DNA of 64,000 bases from Candidatus Eiseniibacteriota bacterium (GCA_023129715.1 JAGMBO010000022.1:1-64000), one strand, 5' to 3'; counted from the stretch's first letter, positions 1-9,384 are shown. Notes: generated by a model from the sequence alone, not told the origin. Program-made: numbers and translations.

Positions 1-306
1 AGTGCATTTCAACTGGGAACTTCGGATTAGAGTGCGTAAGCGGTCAATGACCGGTGCCTTCCCGCTCCCTTCCGCATGAGATACAACCGCCCGGTGGGTG
101 GTAGGTGACCGGGCCCGACGCTTGCCAATCACCGGAATTACCTACGTGAGCTGCGACTGAGGCCGTATCTTGAATACCAGAAGCGAATTAGTTGGCCCGC
201 CTTCGCAGCCGCAGTGGTGGCCACTCTCAGATCTACGGGAACTCAATAACCCAAGAGGCATGGGCAAATGGTACCGAATATGGTACCATCCTGACTTGAC
301 ATCAGA
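1..306. other. No gene seen at left edge
   Basis: I see no convincing coding region in this stretch. Its last 40 bases hold the duplicated ATGGTACC site listed separately, which precedes the stunted hicA frame. The rest is short open frames interrupted by stops. Confidence 0.5.
268..289 (+). promoter_or_regulatory. Candidate operator, duplicated ATGGTACC
   Basis: ATGGTACC occurs at 268-275 and again at 280-287, a 12-bp period, and the second copy lies in the palindrome ATGGTACCAT. It sits 18 bases before the ATG of the stunted hicA frame. HicB antitoxins with ribbon-helix-helix domains commonly bind short repeated palindromes in their own promoter, so an autoregulatory operator is the natural inference. 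No good -35/-10 pair was found here. Confidence 0.4.
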
Positions 307-417
307 ATGACCCGACGTTCGAAGCTGCTCCAGAAGGCGCTGGCGGACCCGGCGAGTCTCCGTTTCCAGGAACTCCTCAGCCTGGCGCGCCAGTTGGGCC
401 TGATCGGCGATCAATAG
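307..417 (+). pseudogene. Stunted HicA-like toxin, N-terminal part only
   Basis: A 36-codon frame starts MTRRSKLLQKALADP and ends LARQLGLIGDQ before TAG. It resembles the first third of HicA mRNA-interferase toxins (a basic start, then a helix leading into the dsRBD-like fold), which are usually 60-90 residues. The part that would carry the GSHH-type catalytic histidine is absent, and the hicB gene follows 12 bases later. I read it as a truncated toxin that keeps the hicA-hicB order. Alternatively it could be an unrelated small leader ORF. Confidence 0.45.
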
Positions 418-429
418 CAGGGGGAACGC

Positions 430-960
430 ATGTCTCGCTATAGCATCAAGGTATCCTGGAGCGAACAGGACGACATGTTCGTGGCGGTTTCCCCGGCTCT
501 TGGAGACCTCTCCGCCCTAGGGAATACCGCCCCTGCCGCAGTGGCGGAACTTGAACAGGCCATTGAGCTGGCATTGGAGACCTACGCGGCCGAGGGCTGG
601 CCCGTTCCTGAACCAGACTTCATTGAGGAATACAGTGGGCAGTTCCGCTTGCGGCTGCCTCGCTCTCTGCATGCTTGGCTAGTGCATGAGGCGCAACGCC
701 AGGGCGTGTCCCTCAACACCTTGGCGATGAGCCTTCTCGCTCAAGCCAGGGGAAGTGTCGACACGAGCATGTCGTTGACCAGTGAAGTCGACACCGCTCT
801 CACCTCGCTGAGAACCACACTCGTCTCCACCATGCGCAGCGCCATAGTCGAGATGGCGGCAGACTCATCGACCTCCTGGAATCGTGAAGCGCAGCCTGTC
901 GACTATGAGTACGAAGGTTCGCCAACGAGCACTCTCAGGCTTGTGGAATCGGCTGGCTAG
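430..960 (+). CDS. hicB: HicB-family antitoxin
   Basis: This 176-residue protein has the HicB layout. The N-terminal half (about 1-65) is the degenerate RNase-H-like domain, with the usual start (YSIKVSWSEQDDMFVAVSP) and an acidic AVAELEQAIELALE helix. It is followed by a ribbon-helix-helix DNA-binding segment (about 70-105) starting FRLRLPRSLHAWLVHEA. In this family the N-terminal domain neutralises HicA and the C-terminal domain represses the operon. The start is the ATG after CAGGGGGAACGC. The matching toxin upstream is truncated, so this may be an orphan antitoxin kept as a regulator. The Ser/Thr-rich tail after residue 110 is longer than usual. The next gene begins 17 bases downstream, so co-transcription is likely. 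Confidence 0.8.
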   Translation: MSRYSIKVSWSEQDDMFVAVSPALGDLSALGNTAPAAVAELEQAIELALETYAAEGWPVPEPDFIEEYSGQFRLRLPRSLHAWLVHEAQRQGVSLNTLAMSLLAQARGSVDTSMSLTSEVDTALTSLRTTLVSTMRSAIVEMAADSSTSWNREAQPVDYEYEGSPTSTLRLVESAG

Positions 961-976
961 AAACAGGAGATTCGTC

Positions 977-1477
977 ATGCCAATCCTTCAGTGGGCTCTC
1001 ATCTGCAACAGGGTCATTACCGACAAGGAAACAAACTCGGTCAGCTATATTGATGCCCTTGAAGCCTTCGCTGTCTCGAGCTTTCCGATTCCGTTTCCAC
1101 CAGTCTGCGTGTCCACTCTATGGTGTCGCGAGAGTGAAGAGGACACCCTACGTGTACGAATTCGCATTCAAGATCCAGCCGGCCAGACTATCCAATCTTT
1201 CGAGCCCGACCAGCCAACACCATTACCGAAGAAGCGTCATCGGCTCAATGTCATCCTCGGTGGCGCCGAGATCAGAGAACCAGGAGAGTTCGTGATCATC
1301 ATCGAACAACATACCGGGAAGAGGTGGAGAATGGAGCATTCTCTCCCCATTGACGTCAGCCAACTTCCCCCTGTGCAGGAAGCGGTCCCGAGGTCCAGGA
1401 ATAGGAGGAAGCGCTCCCGTGTCACCAAGGCGGTCCAACAAAGGCACTCAGCGGGGGATGTTTCGCGCCGCCGCTGA
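977..1477 (+). CDS. Uncharacterised small protein, DUF6941-like
   Basis: The product is 166 residues with no signal peptide or membrane segment. The segment ALICNRVITDKETNSVSYID, followed by a Pro-rich turn and alternating beta strands (LRVRIRIQDPAGQ), resembles a family of small bacterial proteins of unknown function that I know as DUF6941. That name is from memory of the motif and was not checked. The last 35 residues are strongly basic (RSRNRRKRSRVTK), which suggests nucleic-acid or membrane contact. The ATG lies 17 bases after the hicB stop and follows AAACAGGAGATTCGTC, a good ribosome-binding site. It therefore appears to be the third member of the hicA(remnant)-hicB operon. Function unknown. 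Confidence 0.65.
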   Translation: MPILQWALICNRVITDKETNSVSYIDALEAFAVSSFPIPFPPVCVSTLWCRESEEDTLRVRIRIQDPAGQTIQSFEPDQPTPLPKKRHRLNVILGGAEIREPGEFVIIIEQHTGKRWRMEHSLPIDVSQLPPVQEAVPRSRNRRKRSRVTKAVQQRHSAGDVSRRR

Positions 1478-1552
1478 TGCCTGACATTTCCATGACGAAC
1501 CCCGGAGTCGCCAGCAACAGTCCGAGCTCTGGCGAGACTGGTTGGGCGAGAC

Positions 1553-1581
1553 TTGACTTGCGGACCGGCCCTTCCTATCGT
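1553..1581 (+). promoter_or_regulatory. Candidate sigma-70-type promoter for the kinase gene
   Basis: TTGACT (1553-1558) and TATCGT (1576-1581) are separated by exactly 17 bases. They lie about 195 bases before the chosen kinase start, in a 298-base gap with no other gene. Confidence 0.45.
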
Positions 1582-1775
1582 TCAGGTGCGCAGAGGGGAT
1601 GCTGCCGTGTGCCGACCGAGGGGCAGGTTGCCGCGTCCTCGCCGATGTGCGATCCACTTCCGGCGGGTCGAGCGGGAAGCCGCGCGTGCGGGGCGATTTC
1701 GCCGAGACCTCTCTCACCACACGGCTTCTCCACTGCCCTCGGCGAGCAGTACGGACACTAACTCCAGGGATCATC

Positions 1776-4052
1776 ATGGACAGCGGCACCGAGCAAGGCG
1801 ACGGGACGCAGATTCTCCCCGCATTCGCCACCGGCACCATCATCACTCACTACCGGGTGATCGAGAGGATCGGTTCCGGCGGCATGGGCGAGGTCTACCT
1901 AGCGGAAGACACCACCCTCGCGCGCCGGGTGGCGCTGAAATTCCTACTGCCGGCCTATGCCACCGATGACCACCTCAAGGCCCGCTTCACGCGCGAGGCG
2001 CGAGCGACGGCAGCCCTGAATCACCCCAATGTCGTGACGATCCACGAGGTGAGTGAATACCAAGGCCGTCCCTTCTTGGCCATGGAGTACGTCGGAGATC
2101 GATCACTGAGGGACCTCATCCGCGACGGCGAATGCACGCTGGAGATGACGATCGACTTCGCCTCGCGCATCGCGGACGCGCTGCGCGCCGCGCACAACAC
2201 CAGCATTGTCCACCGAGACGTCAAACCCGCCAACGTCCTGCTCACCCCTTCGGGCCAACCCAAGCTGGTCGACTTCGGCCTGGCGGCGATCCGCGGAACC
2301 GAGGCGCTCACGCGAATCGGTACGACACTGGGTACCGTGGGCTACATGTCTCCGGAGCAGGCTCGGGGCGGAGAGGTCGATCACCGCACAGACATCTGGG
2401 CGCTGGGCGTCGTCCTGTATGAGATGCTGACGGGGCGTCTCCCGTTCACCGCCGAGCACGATCAGGCCGTCATCTACGCGATCCTCAACGAGAGACCGCC
2501 GCCAGCCAGTGACCTGCGGCCGGACGTGCCGGCCTCGCTGCATCACCTCGTTGACAGGATGCTGCAGAAGGAGCCGTCCCGGCGTCCCCCGGACACTGAG
2601 GCGGTGATGGCGGAGCTGGAGGTGGTTCGCCAGCAGGTCACCCCGCGATCCTCTCAGCTGACGACTGCGGAGAAGCCCCCCTCCATCGCCGTCCTGCCCT
2701 TCGTTGACATGAGCCCGCAGAAGGACCAGGAGCACTTCTGTGACGGCATGACCGAGGAGTTGATCAACGGACTCACCCGGCTCAGGGGATTCCGGGTCGC
2801 ATCGCGAACCTCCGCTTTCCAGTTCAAGGGGAAGGACTGCGACATCGGTGAGATCGGTGCGCGCCTCAGGGTGGATACGGTTCTGGAGGGCAGTGTGCGC
2901 AAGGCCGGCAACCGGCTGCGGATCACCGCCCAGCTCGTCAATATCGCCGACGGCTATCATCTCTGGTCCCAGAAATACGACCGGGAGATGGAGGATATCT
3001 TCGCGATTCAGGACGAGATCGCCCTGACCATCGTCGAGAGACTCCAGGTAAAGCTCCTGGAGGGCGAGGAGTCCGGATTGACCGGACGAGCGACCGAGGA
3101 TCTCGAGGCATACAGCCTGTATCTCAAGGGGCGCTTCTTCTGGAACAGGAGGACCCCGGAATCGCTGGAACGGGCCCTGGACTGCTTCCAGCAGGCCATC
3201 GAGCGAGATCCCCAGTATGCCCATCCTTATGCCGGACTGGCGGATTGCCACATCATCCTGATGGCCTTCGGCCCCCGCGCGGGCAGACAGGTCTTGTCCA
3301 GGGCGCGGGTGGCCGCCGAGAAGGCGCTGGAGCTGGACGAGACTCTCTCGGAGGCCCACACCTCACTGGCATTCGTCCGGGAGTGGGACTGGGATTGGGC
3401 CGGCGCCGAAGCGGAGTACCGGCGCGCGATCGAGCTGAACCCGGGTTACCCAACGGCGCATCAGTGGTACGGGTGGTACCTCTCGGTGATCCGCAGGCAC
3501 GAGGAGGGTATTGCCGAAGGCCGACAAGCGCTGGAGCTGGACCCCATCTCGCCGATCGTCGGCACGGCGCTGGGAGGCATGTACACTCTGGCCCGCAGGT
3601 TCGACGAAGCGATCGCGCTGCTCCGGAAGGTCCTGGAGATGGAACCAGGCTTCCCCGCCGCTCTCCACGCCCTCGCGCGCACCTACCTCGAAATGGAGAG
3701 ATACCCGGAGGCCATGGCACAGCTCCACAAGTCACTGGCCCTCTTCCCGGAAGATGCGTTGCTCAAGGCGTACACTGGGTGCGTCTATGCCGGGCTCGGC
3801 GAAACGGAGCAGGCACGTGAGATACTCGATGAGCTGAAATCCGACTGGGGAACAAAGCACTTCAATGGCGCCGGCATGGCCAGACTGTGTATGGCGCTGG
3901 GCAAGGGCGACGAGGCTCTTGAATGGTTCGCGAGAGCGATCGAGGAGAAGGACTACGGCGTTATGGACGAGAGACTGAGTGCCGCCTTCGATGGCCTCCG
4001 CTCGGATCCCCGGTTTCGGGATCTGCTGCGGCTGATGCACTTGGACCGATAA
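1776..4052 (+). CDS. Ser/Thr protein kinase with TolB-like and TPR domains
   Basis: This 758-residue protein joins three modules. Residues about 24-290 form a Hanks-type kinase with the glycine loop GSGGMGEV (33-40), catalytic Lys55, HRDVKPAN (Asp148), DFGLA (166-170) and SPEQA in the activation segment. Residues about 305-415 match the TolB-like domain found after kinases and cyclases (IAVLPFVDMSP, then DGMTEELINGL and LEGSVRK). The remainder is TPR repeats (for example DCFQQAIERDPQYAHPYAG). I see no clear transmembrane helix, so it is probably cytoplasmic, unlike PknB-type receptors. The ATG at 1776 gives a normal N-terminus about 20 residues before the kinase fold, and the upstream open frame has no homology. 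Substrate and signal cannot be read from the sequence. Confidence 0.9.
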   Translation: MDSGTEQGDGTQILPAFATGTIITHYRVIERIGSGGMGEVYLAEDTTLARRVALKFLLPAYATDDHLKARFTREARATAALNHPNVVTIHEVSEYQGRPFLAMEYVGDRSLRDLIRDGECTLEMTIDFASRIADALRAAHNTSIVHRDVKPANVLLTPSGQPKLVDFGLAAIRGTEALTRIGTTLGTVGYMSPEQARGGEVDHRTDIWALGVVLYEMLTGRLPFTAEHDQAVIYAILNERPPPASDLRPDVPASLHHLVDRMLQKEPSRRPPDTEAVMAELEVVRQQVTPRSSQLTTAEKPPSIAVLPFVDMSPQKDQEHFCDGMTEELINGLTRLRGFRVASRTSAFQFKGKDCDIGEIGARLRVDTVLEGSVRKAGNRLRITAQLVNIADGYHLWSQKYDREMEDIFAIQDEIALTIVERLQVKLLEGEESGLTGRATEDLEAYSLYLKGRFFWNRRTPESLERALDCFQQAIERDPQYAHPYAGLADCHIILMAFGPRAGRQVLSRARVAAEKALELDETLSEAHTSLAFVREWDWDWAGAEAEYRRAIELNPGYPTAHQWYGWYLSVIRRHEEGIAEGRQALELDPISPIVGTALGGMYTLARRFDEAIALLRKVLEMEPGFPAALHALARTYLEMERYPEAMAQLHKSLALFPEDALLKAYTGCVYAGLGETEQAREILDELKSDWGTKHFNGAGMARLCMALGKGDEALEWFARAIEEKDYGVMDERLSAAFDGLRSDPRFRDLLRLMHLDR

Positions 4053-4349
4053 ACTGCATCTCCTTGCGCCGCTCGCTGAGTGCCATCCAGTCACAGCAAC
4101 GGATACTGCGCCTCCGACACTTGGCCATTCGCCGGCTGGCTCTCCTCGCCATCGTCCCCACGGGACCATCCTCTTGCCAGGTGGTCGTCTGTGAGGAGTT
4201 CGGAATCGACACAACCTCCTTGCCGGACCAGGTGGCTCCCGACTAGCATCGGGATGCGATTGGGCTCGCGATTGTCAGCCACTGAGTACGTGCGGGAGCG
4301 CCGACCTTCTGCTCGGACGCATTGGCCGGCCCCGCCGAGGAGACAGCTA

Positions 4350-4769
4350 ATGAGCACGCTCGAACGAGCCATCCAGATCGCGGCCCGCGCTCACGCGTCC
4401 CAGCAGGACAAGGCGGGCCAGCCCTACATACTGCATCCGCTGCGCGTCATGCTGCGGTTGGATTCAGAAGAAGAACGGATCGTCGCCGTCCTGCACGATC
4501 TGATCGAGGATACGGAATGGACTTCCGACGACTTGCTGAGTGAGGGATTCTCGCCCAGGATCGTCGACGCCGTCCTTGCTCTCACCCGTCAGGATGGGGA
4601 GTCCTACGACGGCTTCGTCCGCCGCGCTGCCCGGAATCCCATCGGCCGGCGTGTCAAGATCGCCGACCTGGAAGACAACATGGACCTCTCCCGCATTCCC
4701 AACCCGACGGCCCGGGACCAAGAACGTCTGAAGAAGTACGAGCGTGCGTACCGACAGCTCGCCGGATGA
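4350..4769 (+). CDS. Small HD-domain hydrolase, SpoT/MESH1-like
   Basis: This 139-residue single-domain protein has the metal ligands of the RelA/SpoT hydrolase fold: His29 (PYILHPLR), His49-Asp50 followed by Glu53-Asp54 (VLHDLIEDT), and Asp106 (RVKIADLEDN). No synthetase or regulatory domain follows. In this family such proteins are small alarmone hydrolases that split (p)ppGpp to GDP/GTP and pyrophosphate, although some members act on other nucleotides. The ATG follows CCGAGGAGACAGCTA, a good ribosome-binding site. The gene converges with the HTH/ImmA gene on the other strand with a two-base gap. The (p)ppGpp substrate is inferred, and a general HD phosphohydrolase remains possible. Confidence 0.75.
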   Translation: MSTLERAIQIAARAHASQQDKAGQPYILHPLRVMLRLDSEEERIVAVLHDLIEDTEWTSDDLLSEGFSPRIVDAVLALTRQDGESYDGFVRRAARNPIGRRVKIADLEDNMDLSRIPNPTARDQERLKKYERAYRQLAG

Positions 4770-4771
4770 CG

Positions 4772-5857
4772 TCATGCCGCCCATTCCAACCGCTGCTTCA
4801 ACCGGTTGCCATGTGTTTGGGGAAGCAGCCCCTCATGCTGGAGCCTGCCCACGAGAATCCCGGGCGCGATGCCGAGTTGACGCGCCAGAGATCGTAGATC
4901 GCCCAGCGAGAAACGCGATCGCCGCGCAATCGCCTTGAACTGCTCAGGCGGAATCAGAGAATCGGCGGCGAACCGATCGGCCTCCTCTTCTTCCTGGCCG
5001 TGCGCCTCCGCGCCCTCGATGAAGATTGCTCGCTTCCCATGCAACAAGATATGGGCAGACTCATGGAAGAGCGTGAACCAAAGATGATCATCCGTCTTGT
5101 AGCGCAGGCTCAGCTGAATCATGGCCTTCCCGGGCATCAACCACCTCGTCGCACCGCTCGCTCGCGATCCGCGCATCTCGGGCACGAACACGACTGCCAC
5201 ACCAGCCTCCGCACAAAGTCGGCCAAGGGCAGGTACGAATGCCTCTGGCCCCTGCCGGGTCAACCTGCGCACCTCTCGAAGGGTCTTCAGGAAGCGGCGC
5301 TTCGAGTAGGGCTTGCAGGCTAGGGCCTCTGCCTGACGCACACCCTGCCGGAGCCAGGCGGCCATGGCCGCTTGATCGGGCTTGAACTTCGCTGATCGCC
5401 TGAAGGCAACTTGCTGCCTGGCGTAGACAGCTTCCCATTGCTCCGGTGAAGCAACGCCGAAGAACTGCAACAACTCCTTGAGCTGAGCCGCCTTGTCTCC
5501 ATGCTTCTCGATCCACCCGCGCCTCGCCATCGCGGCGACGGGGAATCTCTTCACCCACTTACTGTGCTTCTCGAGTCTTGCCCTCTCCTCGCGCGCCTCC
5601 AGGTATTCCCGGTAGTGCAGTTCGCGGCGGTTCCAGAAGTTCGCCGGAACCCCGAGAACCATCTCGAACTGGAGTGCCGTCTCCGTGGTGATCGCCGTCT
5701 TGCCCTTGATGATCTCGTTGATCGTCTTCTTGGGACGCCCCGTTCGCTCAGCGAGATCCGCCTGCGTCATTCCCCGCTCAGCGAGGATCTCCCGCAAGGT
5801 CTCTCCCGGCGGCGAGACTTCGCTGGGGGCGTAATGGTTCTTATTCCCCTCAACCAT
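4772..5857 (-). CDS. HigA-type HTH regulator fused to ImmA/IrrE peptidase
   Basis: This 361-residue protein starts with a Xre/HigA helix-turn-helix (about 16-75, GMTQADLAERTGRPKKTINE). It ends with an ImmA/IrrE-type zinc peptidase domain carrying HESAH at 265-269 and downstream acidic residues (EEEEADRFAAD). In this family the peptidase cleaves a repressor or the HTH binds the gene's own promoter. I chose the ATG at 5857 because GGAGG lies just upstream and the HTH begins soon after. An in-frame start 28 codons earlier has no homology. No HigB-like toxin is seen in the following 400 bases of the same strand, so it looks solitary. Its 3' end faces the SpoT-like hydrolase two bases away. Confidence 0.85.
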   Translation of the reverse strand: MVEGNKNHYAPSEVSPPGETLREILAERGMTQADLAERTGRPKKTINEIIKGKTAITTETALQFEMVLGVPANFWNRRELHYREYLEAREERARLEKHSKWVKRFPVAAMARRGWIEKHGDKAAQLKELLQFFGVASPEQWEAVYARQQVAFRRSAKFKPDQAAMAAWLRQGVRQAEALACKPYSKRRFLKTLREVRRLTRQGPEAFVPALGRLCAEAGVAVVFVPEMRGSRASGATRWLMPGKAMIQLSLRYKTDDHLWFTLFHESAHILLHGKRAIFIEGAEAHGQEEEEADRFAADSLIPPEQFKAIARRSRFSLGDLRSLARQLGIAPGILVGRLQHEGLLPQTHGNRLKQRLEWAA

Positions 5858-6309
5858 GGGTATCCTCCACTCCGAGGACTCGGATGGCGCGGACGCCTCT
5901 CCAATCCAACCCGCCATCCGGCTTCCGCGGGAGGGGATCACAGGATATCCATCGCGGTTCCGAGATTCGATAAACTTGTTAACCCCAAGGGTGAATCATG
6001 GTCTCGCGAGAGCCATGTGTCAACCCATGTCACCATCGATCTCAATCGTCAATGACGCCTGTTGGGCTTGACATAGGAAGGCGATCACCTGAGCACAAGG
6101 ACGCCCTGCTCGCCGCCCTCATGCACACAGATGGAAACCGGCATCGTGCGATCTTCTCGCGCACTCGTCTCGACTCCGATCCCTGAATCCCTTTGAATCG
6201 GCCAGACACGGCTTGTAGGCTTGCGCCCACTGCGGGAACGTGCCGGATTACACGGAGCGGAACCGGTTCCGGCGTCGCAAGTTATCAAGAGCAGGGTGTA
6301 TCGGCTGCC

Positions 6310-8166
6310 ATGTCGGACTGCCGCGAAAGACTGAAGCAGGAACTCGCCCGGAGAGTGCTCCTCCTCGCCCCGGCCGATCGCGGGGCTCTGGAAGCGGGGG
6401 CCGACATCGTCGCCACGGACACCCCTCACGCCACCACGTTCGCGCGTCCTGCCGCCGGCACTGAGCCGGCCGTCCGGGAGGTGAACGTCTCCGCCGCTCG
6501 CATCGCGAGGACCGCGGCCGATGAGTTCACCCGGCGTGATCCTACTCACCCTCGCTTCGTGGCCGGCATTCTGGGCGTCGGGGCCTGCAATCACGGCCCC
6601 AAGGACGAACCCTCCGCGCATCCGACGGAAAGCCGAGCTCGAGAAGCGGGGCGCAGCCCGGCAGCGCGCGGCCAGGAACCACCAACCTTCGACCATCTAG
6701 CCGTCGCCTACCGGGACCAGGCGGAAGCACTCCTGGATGGCGGTGTCGATATCCTCTGGTTCGAGACCGACCACGATGCGCGCGCGGCCAAGGCCGCACT
6801 CTTCGCGATTCGCGCTCTCCTGGATGAGCGCGGGGCGGATGTCCCGGTCTGCGTGTCGGTCCGCACCCCCGAGGATCACTTGGATCGCGGCGCCGCCGGC
6901 GGCCCCGGCCAGCTAGCCGATGCTGCGAGTACCGACGCCCTGTGGACCGCCGTCCGCCACACCGATCCGTTCTGCTTCGGTCTCAGCATAAGGACGATCA
7001 GCGACGAGATCCTGGCACAGCTGCCGGCGATCTCACCGTTTGTCGATTCATTCCTCTCGCTTCGCGTCGATGTACTCCGCGCCGACCTGCTTCGCAACGA
7101 GCGCAACCTGATCAATATCCTCGGCGCCGGCTCCGGCGCCACGCCGGAGCAGATCGCGATGCTGGCAGAGGTGGCCCGAGCCGCCTCGCCGCGGCCGGTC
7201 CCGCGCGCCGAGGCCGCGTGCCGCCTCAGCGGCCGGGAAGCGCTCACGATCCGACCCGGCTCACCATTCGTCAAGATCGGCGAGCGCGCGAATGTGGCCG
7301 GATCGGCCCGCTTTGCGCACCTGATTCGCGATCGCCGGCATACCGAGGCGCTGGAGGTCGTCCGCCGGCAGATCGAGCAGGGAGCTCAGATCATCGACCT
7401 CAATTTCGACGATCCTCAGCTCGATGCGGCGGCCGAAATGGCTTCATTCCTGCAACTGCTCGCCGGCGATCCGAAAGCAAGCCGGGTTCCGGTAATGATC
7501 GATTCCGCGGACTGGCGCGTCCTCGAGGCGGGTGCCAAGCGTCTCCCCGGCAGAGGGGTCGTCAATTCGATCTGTCTCAAAGACGGTGAGGAGGAGTTCA
7601 TCCGGCGGGCGCGGAGGATCCATGAGCTTGGTGCCGTGCCCGTGCTGGTGGCCCTGGACGCCCAGGGGCCGGCTATGGATCGAGCCCGCAAGGTAGAGAT
7701 CTGCACACGCAGCTTCCAGCTCGTGACCGAACGGGCCGGCTTCGCACCGCAGGAGGCGATCCTGGATCCGGCGATCCTCACCGTCGGCACCGGACTGCCC
7801 GAGCACGACGATGCCGCGATGGCCTACATCGAGGCCTGTCGGACTCTGCGCGAGACCTTGCCCGAGTGTCTGATCTCGGGCGGCGTCAGCAATCTCTCGT
7901 TCGCCTTCCGGGGCAACAATGTTGTTCGCGCGGCGCTGCACGTCGTCTTCCTGCACCACGCCATCCCGGCCGGGATGAACGTGGGGATTGTCAATGTTGC
8001 CCGCTGGCTGGCCTATGAGGACCTGCCCGAAGAACTGAGGGAAGCGGCCGAGGATGTCGTCTTGAACCGGCGGCCTGATGCGGCGATCCGCCTGGCGCGA
8101 CTTGCACGCCATCTGCGGGCGGATTCCCGTGATCTCGGACCAACGGACGCAGGAGGGCCGGACTAA
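6310..8166 (+). CDS. MetH-like protein: degenerate homocysteine domain plus pterin-binding domain
   Basis: The protein is 618 residues. Residues about 319-600 are a clear methyltetrahydrofolate-binding domain of cobalamin-dependent methionine synthase ([51 protein letters not shown]). Residues 1-300 follow the homocysteine methyltransferase barrel in outline ([35 protein letters not shown]), but the opening LDGAMGT segment is missing. The zinc ligands are also gone: the usual GGCCGTTP reads LGAGSGATP (271-279), and the GLNC position reads FGLSIRT (about 223-229). There are no B12-binding or reactivation domains. A low-complexity insert lies at about 97-125. The stop overlaps the metF start (TAATG), so the two are translationally coupled. 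Methyl transfer to homocysteine by this protein seems unlikely. Confidence 0.85.
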   Translation: MSDCRERLKQELARRVLLLAPADRGALEAGADIVATDTPHATTFARPAAGTEPAVREVNVSAARIARTAADEFTRRDPTHPRFVAGILGVGACNHGPKDEPSAHPTESRAREAGRSPAARGQEPPTFDHLAVAYRDQAEALLDGGVDILWFETDHDARAAKAALFAIRALLDERGADVPVCVSVRTPEDHLDRGAAGGPGQLADAASTDALWTAVRHTDPFCFGLSIRTISDEILAQLPAISPFVDSFLSLRVDVLRADLLRNERNLINILGAGSGATPEQIAMLAEVARAASPRPVPRAEAACRLSGREALTIRPGSPFVKIGERANVAGSARFAHLIRDRRHTEALEVVRRQIEQGAQIIDLNFDDPQLDAAAEMASFLQLLAGDPKASRVPVMIDSADWRVLEAGAKRLPGRGVVNSICLKDGEEEFIRRARRIHELGAVPVLVALDAQGPAMDRARKVEICTRSFQLVTERAGFAPQEAILDPAILTVGTGLPEHDDAAMAYIEACRTLRETLPECLISGGVSNLSFAFRGNNVVRAALHVVFLHHAIPAGMNVGIVNVARWLAYEDLPEELREAAEDVVLNRRPDAAIRLARLARHLRADSRDLGPTDAGGPD

Positions 8167-9107
8167 TGCATGTCATCGAGCACCTCGAGCGGGCACGCAA
8201 TCCGCTCTTCAGCCACGAGATCATCCCACCCAAGCGCGGCCAGAGCGCCCAAGATATCATCGATGTCGTCGAACAACTCGTCCCCTACGAGCCCCCGTTC
8301 ATCGATGTGACCAGCCACTCGGCCGAGGCCCAGTACGAGGAGGTCGGAGACGGCACGATTCGCCGCCGCGTTCGTCGCAAGCGCCCCGGCATGATCAGCA
8401 TCTGCGGAATCATCAGCAATCGTTACCGGATCGATACGGTTGCCCATATCCTCTGCCGTGGCTTCACTCGCGAGGAGACCGAGGATGCGATGATCGAGTT
8501 GAACTTCCTCGGGATCCACAACGTCCTGGCTGTTCGCGGGGATGAAGTCAATTACAAGAAGCAGTTCGATGCCGGCAAGACAGTCAACGTCTACGCGAAC
8601 GAGCTCGTCGGCCAGCTCACTGATCTGCGACAAGGCGTCTACCTCGAAGACATCGCCAACTCCGCGCCGATCGACATGTGCATCGGTGTCGGCGCATATC
8701 CCGAGAAGCACTTCGAATCGCCTAATCGAAAGGTCGACATCCAGTTCCTGAAGCAGAAGGTCGATCGGGGCGCGGCCTACATCGTCACCCAGATGGTCTT
8801 CGACAACCGCTACTTCTTCGAGTTCGTCGATGCCTGCCGCGCGGCGGGAATCACCGTGCCGATCATCCCGGGCCTGAAGATCCTCGAGCGACAGAGCCAG
8901 CTAACCAGCCTGCCGAAGAACTTCCATGTGACGATCCCCGAGGCATTGGTGGATGAGGTCCAGCGGAGCCCGCAGCACATCGCCGAGATCGGCCGGCGCT
9001 GGGGGGTCGCACAGTGCCGCGAGCTGCTGGAGCGCTCGGTCAAGTGCATCCATTTCTACATCATGAACGATGCCCAGCCGGTCATCGATGTGATCAAGCG
9101 TCTGTAG
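8166..9107 (+). CDS. metF: Methylenetetrahydrofolate reductase
   Basis: This 313-residue protein reduces 5,10-methylenetetrahydrofolate to 5-methyltetrahydrofolate using FAD. The family hallmarks are FSHEIIPPK near the N-terminus (with the catalytic glutamate), the segment FIDVTSHS, the nucleotide/folate segment [25 protein letters not shown], and [10 protein letters not shown] in the barrel. Length is normal for bacterial MetF. Its ATG overlaps the stop of the MetH-like gene by one base, so the folate-binding partner and the reductase are made together. The product, methyl-THF, is the ligand of the upstream protein. Confidence 0.93.
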   Translation: MHVIEHLERARNPLFSHEIIPPKRGQSAQDIIDVVEQLVPYEPPFIDVTSHSAEAQYEEVGDGTIRRRVRRKRPGMISICGIISNRYRIDTVAHILCRGFTREETEDAMIELNFLGIHNVLAVRGDEVNYKKQFDAGKTVNVYANELVGQLTDLRQGVYLEDIANSAPIDMCIGVGAYPEKHFESPNRKVDIQFLKQKVDRGAAYIVTQMVFDNRYFFEFVDACRAAGITVPIIPGLKILERQSQLTSLPKNFHVTIPEALVDEVQRSPQHIAEIGRRWGVAQCRELLERSVKCIHFYIMNDAQPVIDVIKRL

Positions 9108-9300
9108 GTGCATTTTGCCGGGGCTCCGAGGCTTCCGTGTTCCTTCCAGCCGCACGCATGTCAAACTCATTGATACGTTGGAAAGCGGTTTGCTATCAAG
9201 GGGAGGGGGCTACTTGCGCTTCTGAGTGGGCCATCTCCGTGTGGCCGCCACGGTCGGTCAGCAGGCTTGGCTTGCAGTATGCTACGCTCGGAGACCAGTG

Positions 9301-9384
9301 GTGGGAGCCAACGTGGAAACCGACATGGAACCCAACGTGGGAGCCAGGCGGAAGCCGAGCGGAGGAAGCCAAGTGGAAGCCAAG
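9301..9384 (+). repeat. Seven 12-bp tandem repeats abutting a start codon
   Basis: Seven consecutive 12-base units variably spelled GTGGRARCCRAV fill 9301-9384 exactly and end at the base before the ATG of the next gene. They are in frame with it and could encode tetrapeptides (VGAN, VETD, MEPN, VGAR, RKPS, GGSQ, VEAK) if translation began earlier, for example at GTG 9301 or ATG 9325. The units contain GGAA/GGAGG strings that could act as multiple ribosome-binding sites. Confidence 0.75.

Noticed and set aside
296-301. TTGACA before hicA taken as a -35 box
   Set aside because: It lies five bases from the start codon, so no -10 and leader would fit.
142-414. Minus-strand 90-codon frame near the left edge
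   Set aside because: It lies opposite the stunted hicA frame and the operator-like repeat, with no ribosome-binding site or recognisable fold.
2103-3359. Long open frame (418 codons) opposite the kinase gene
   Set aside because: It is the antisense shadow of a well-conserved kinase/TolB/TPR gene and has no homology of its own; such frames are common at this GC content.
6050-6309. Possible cobalamin or SAM riboswitch before the MetH-like gene
   Set aside because: I searched for the B12-box and the SAM-I core and did not find a convincing set of conserved segments.
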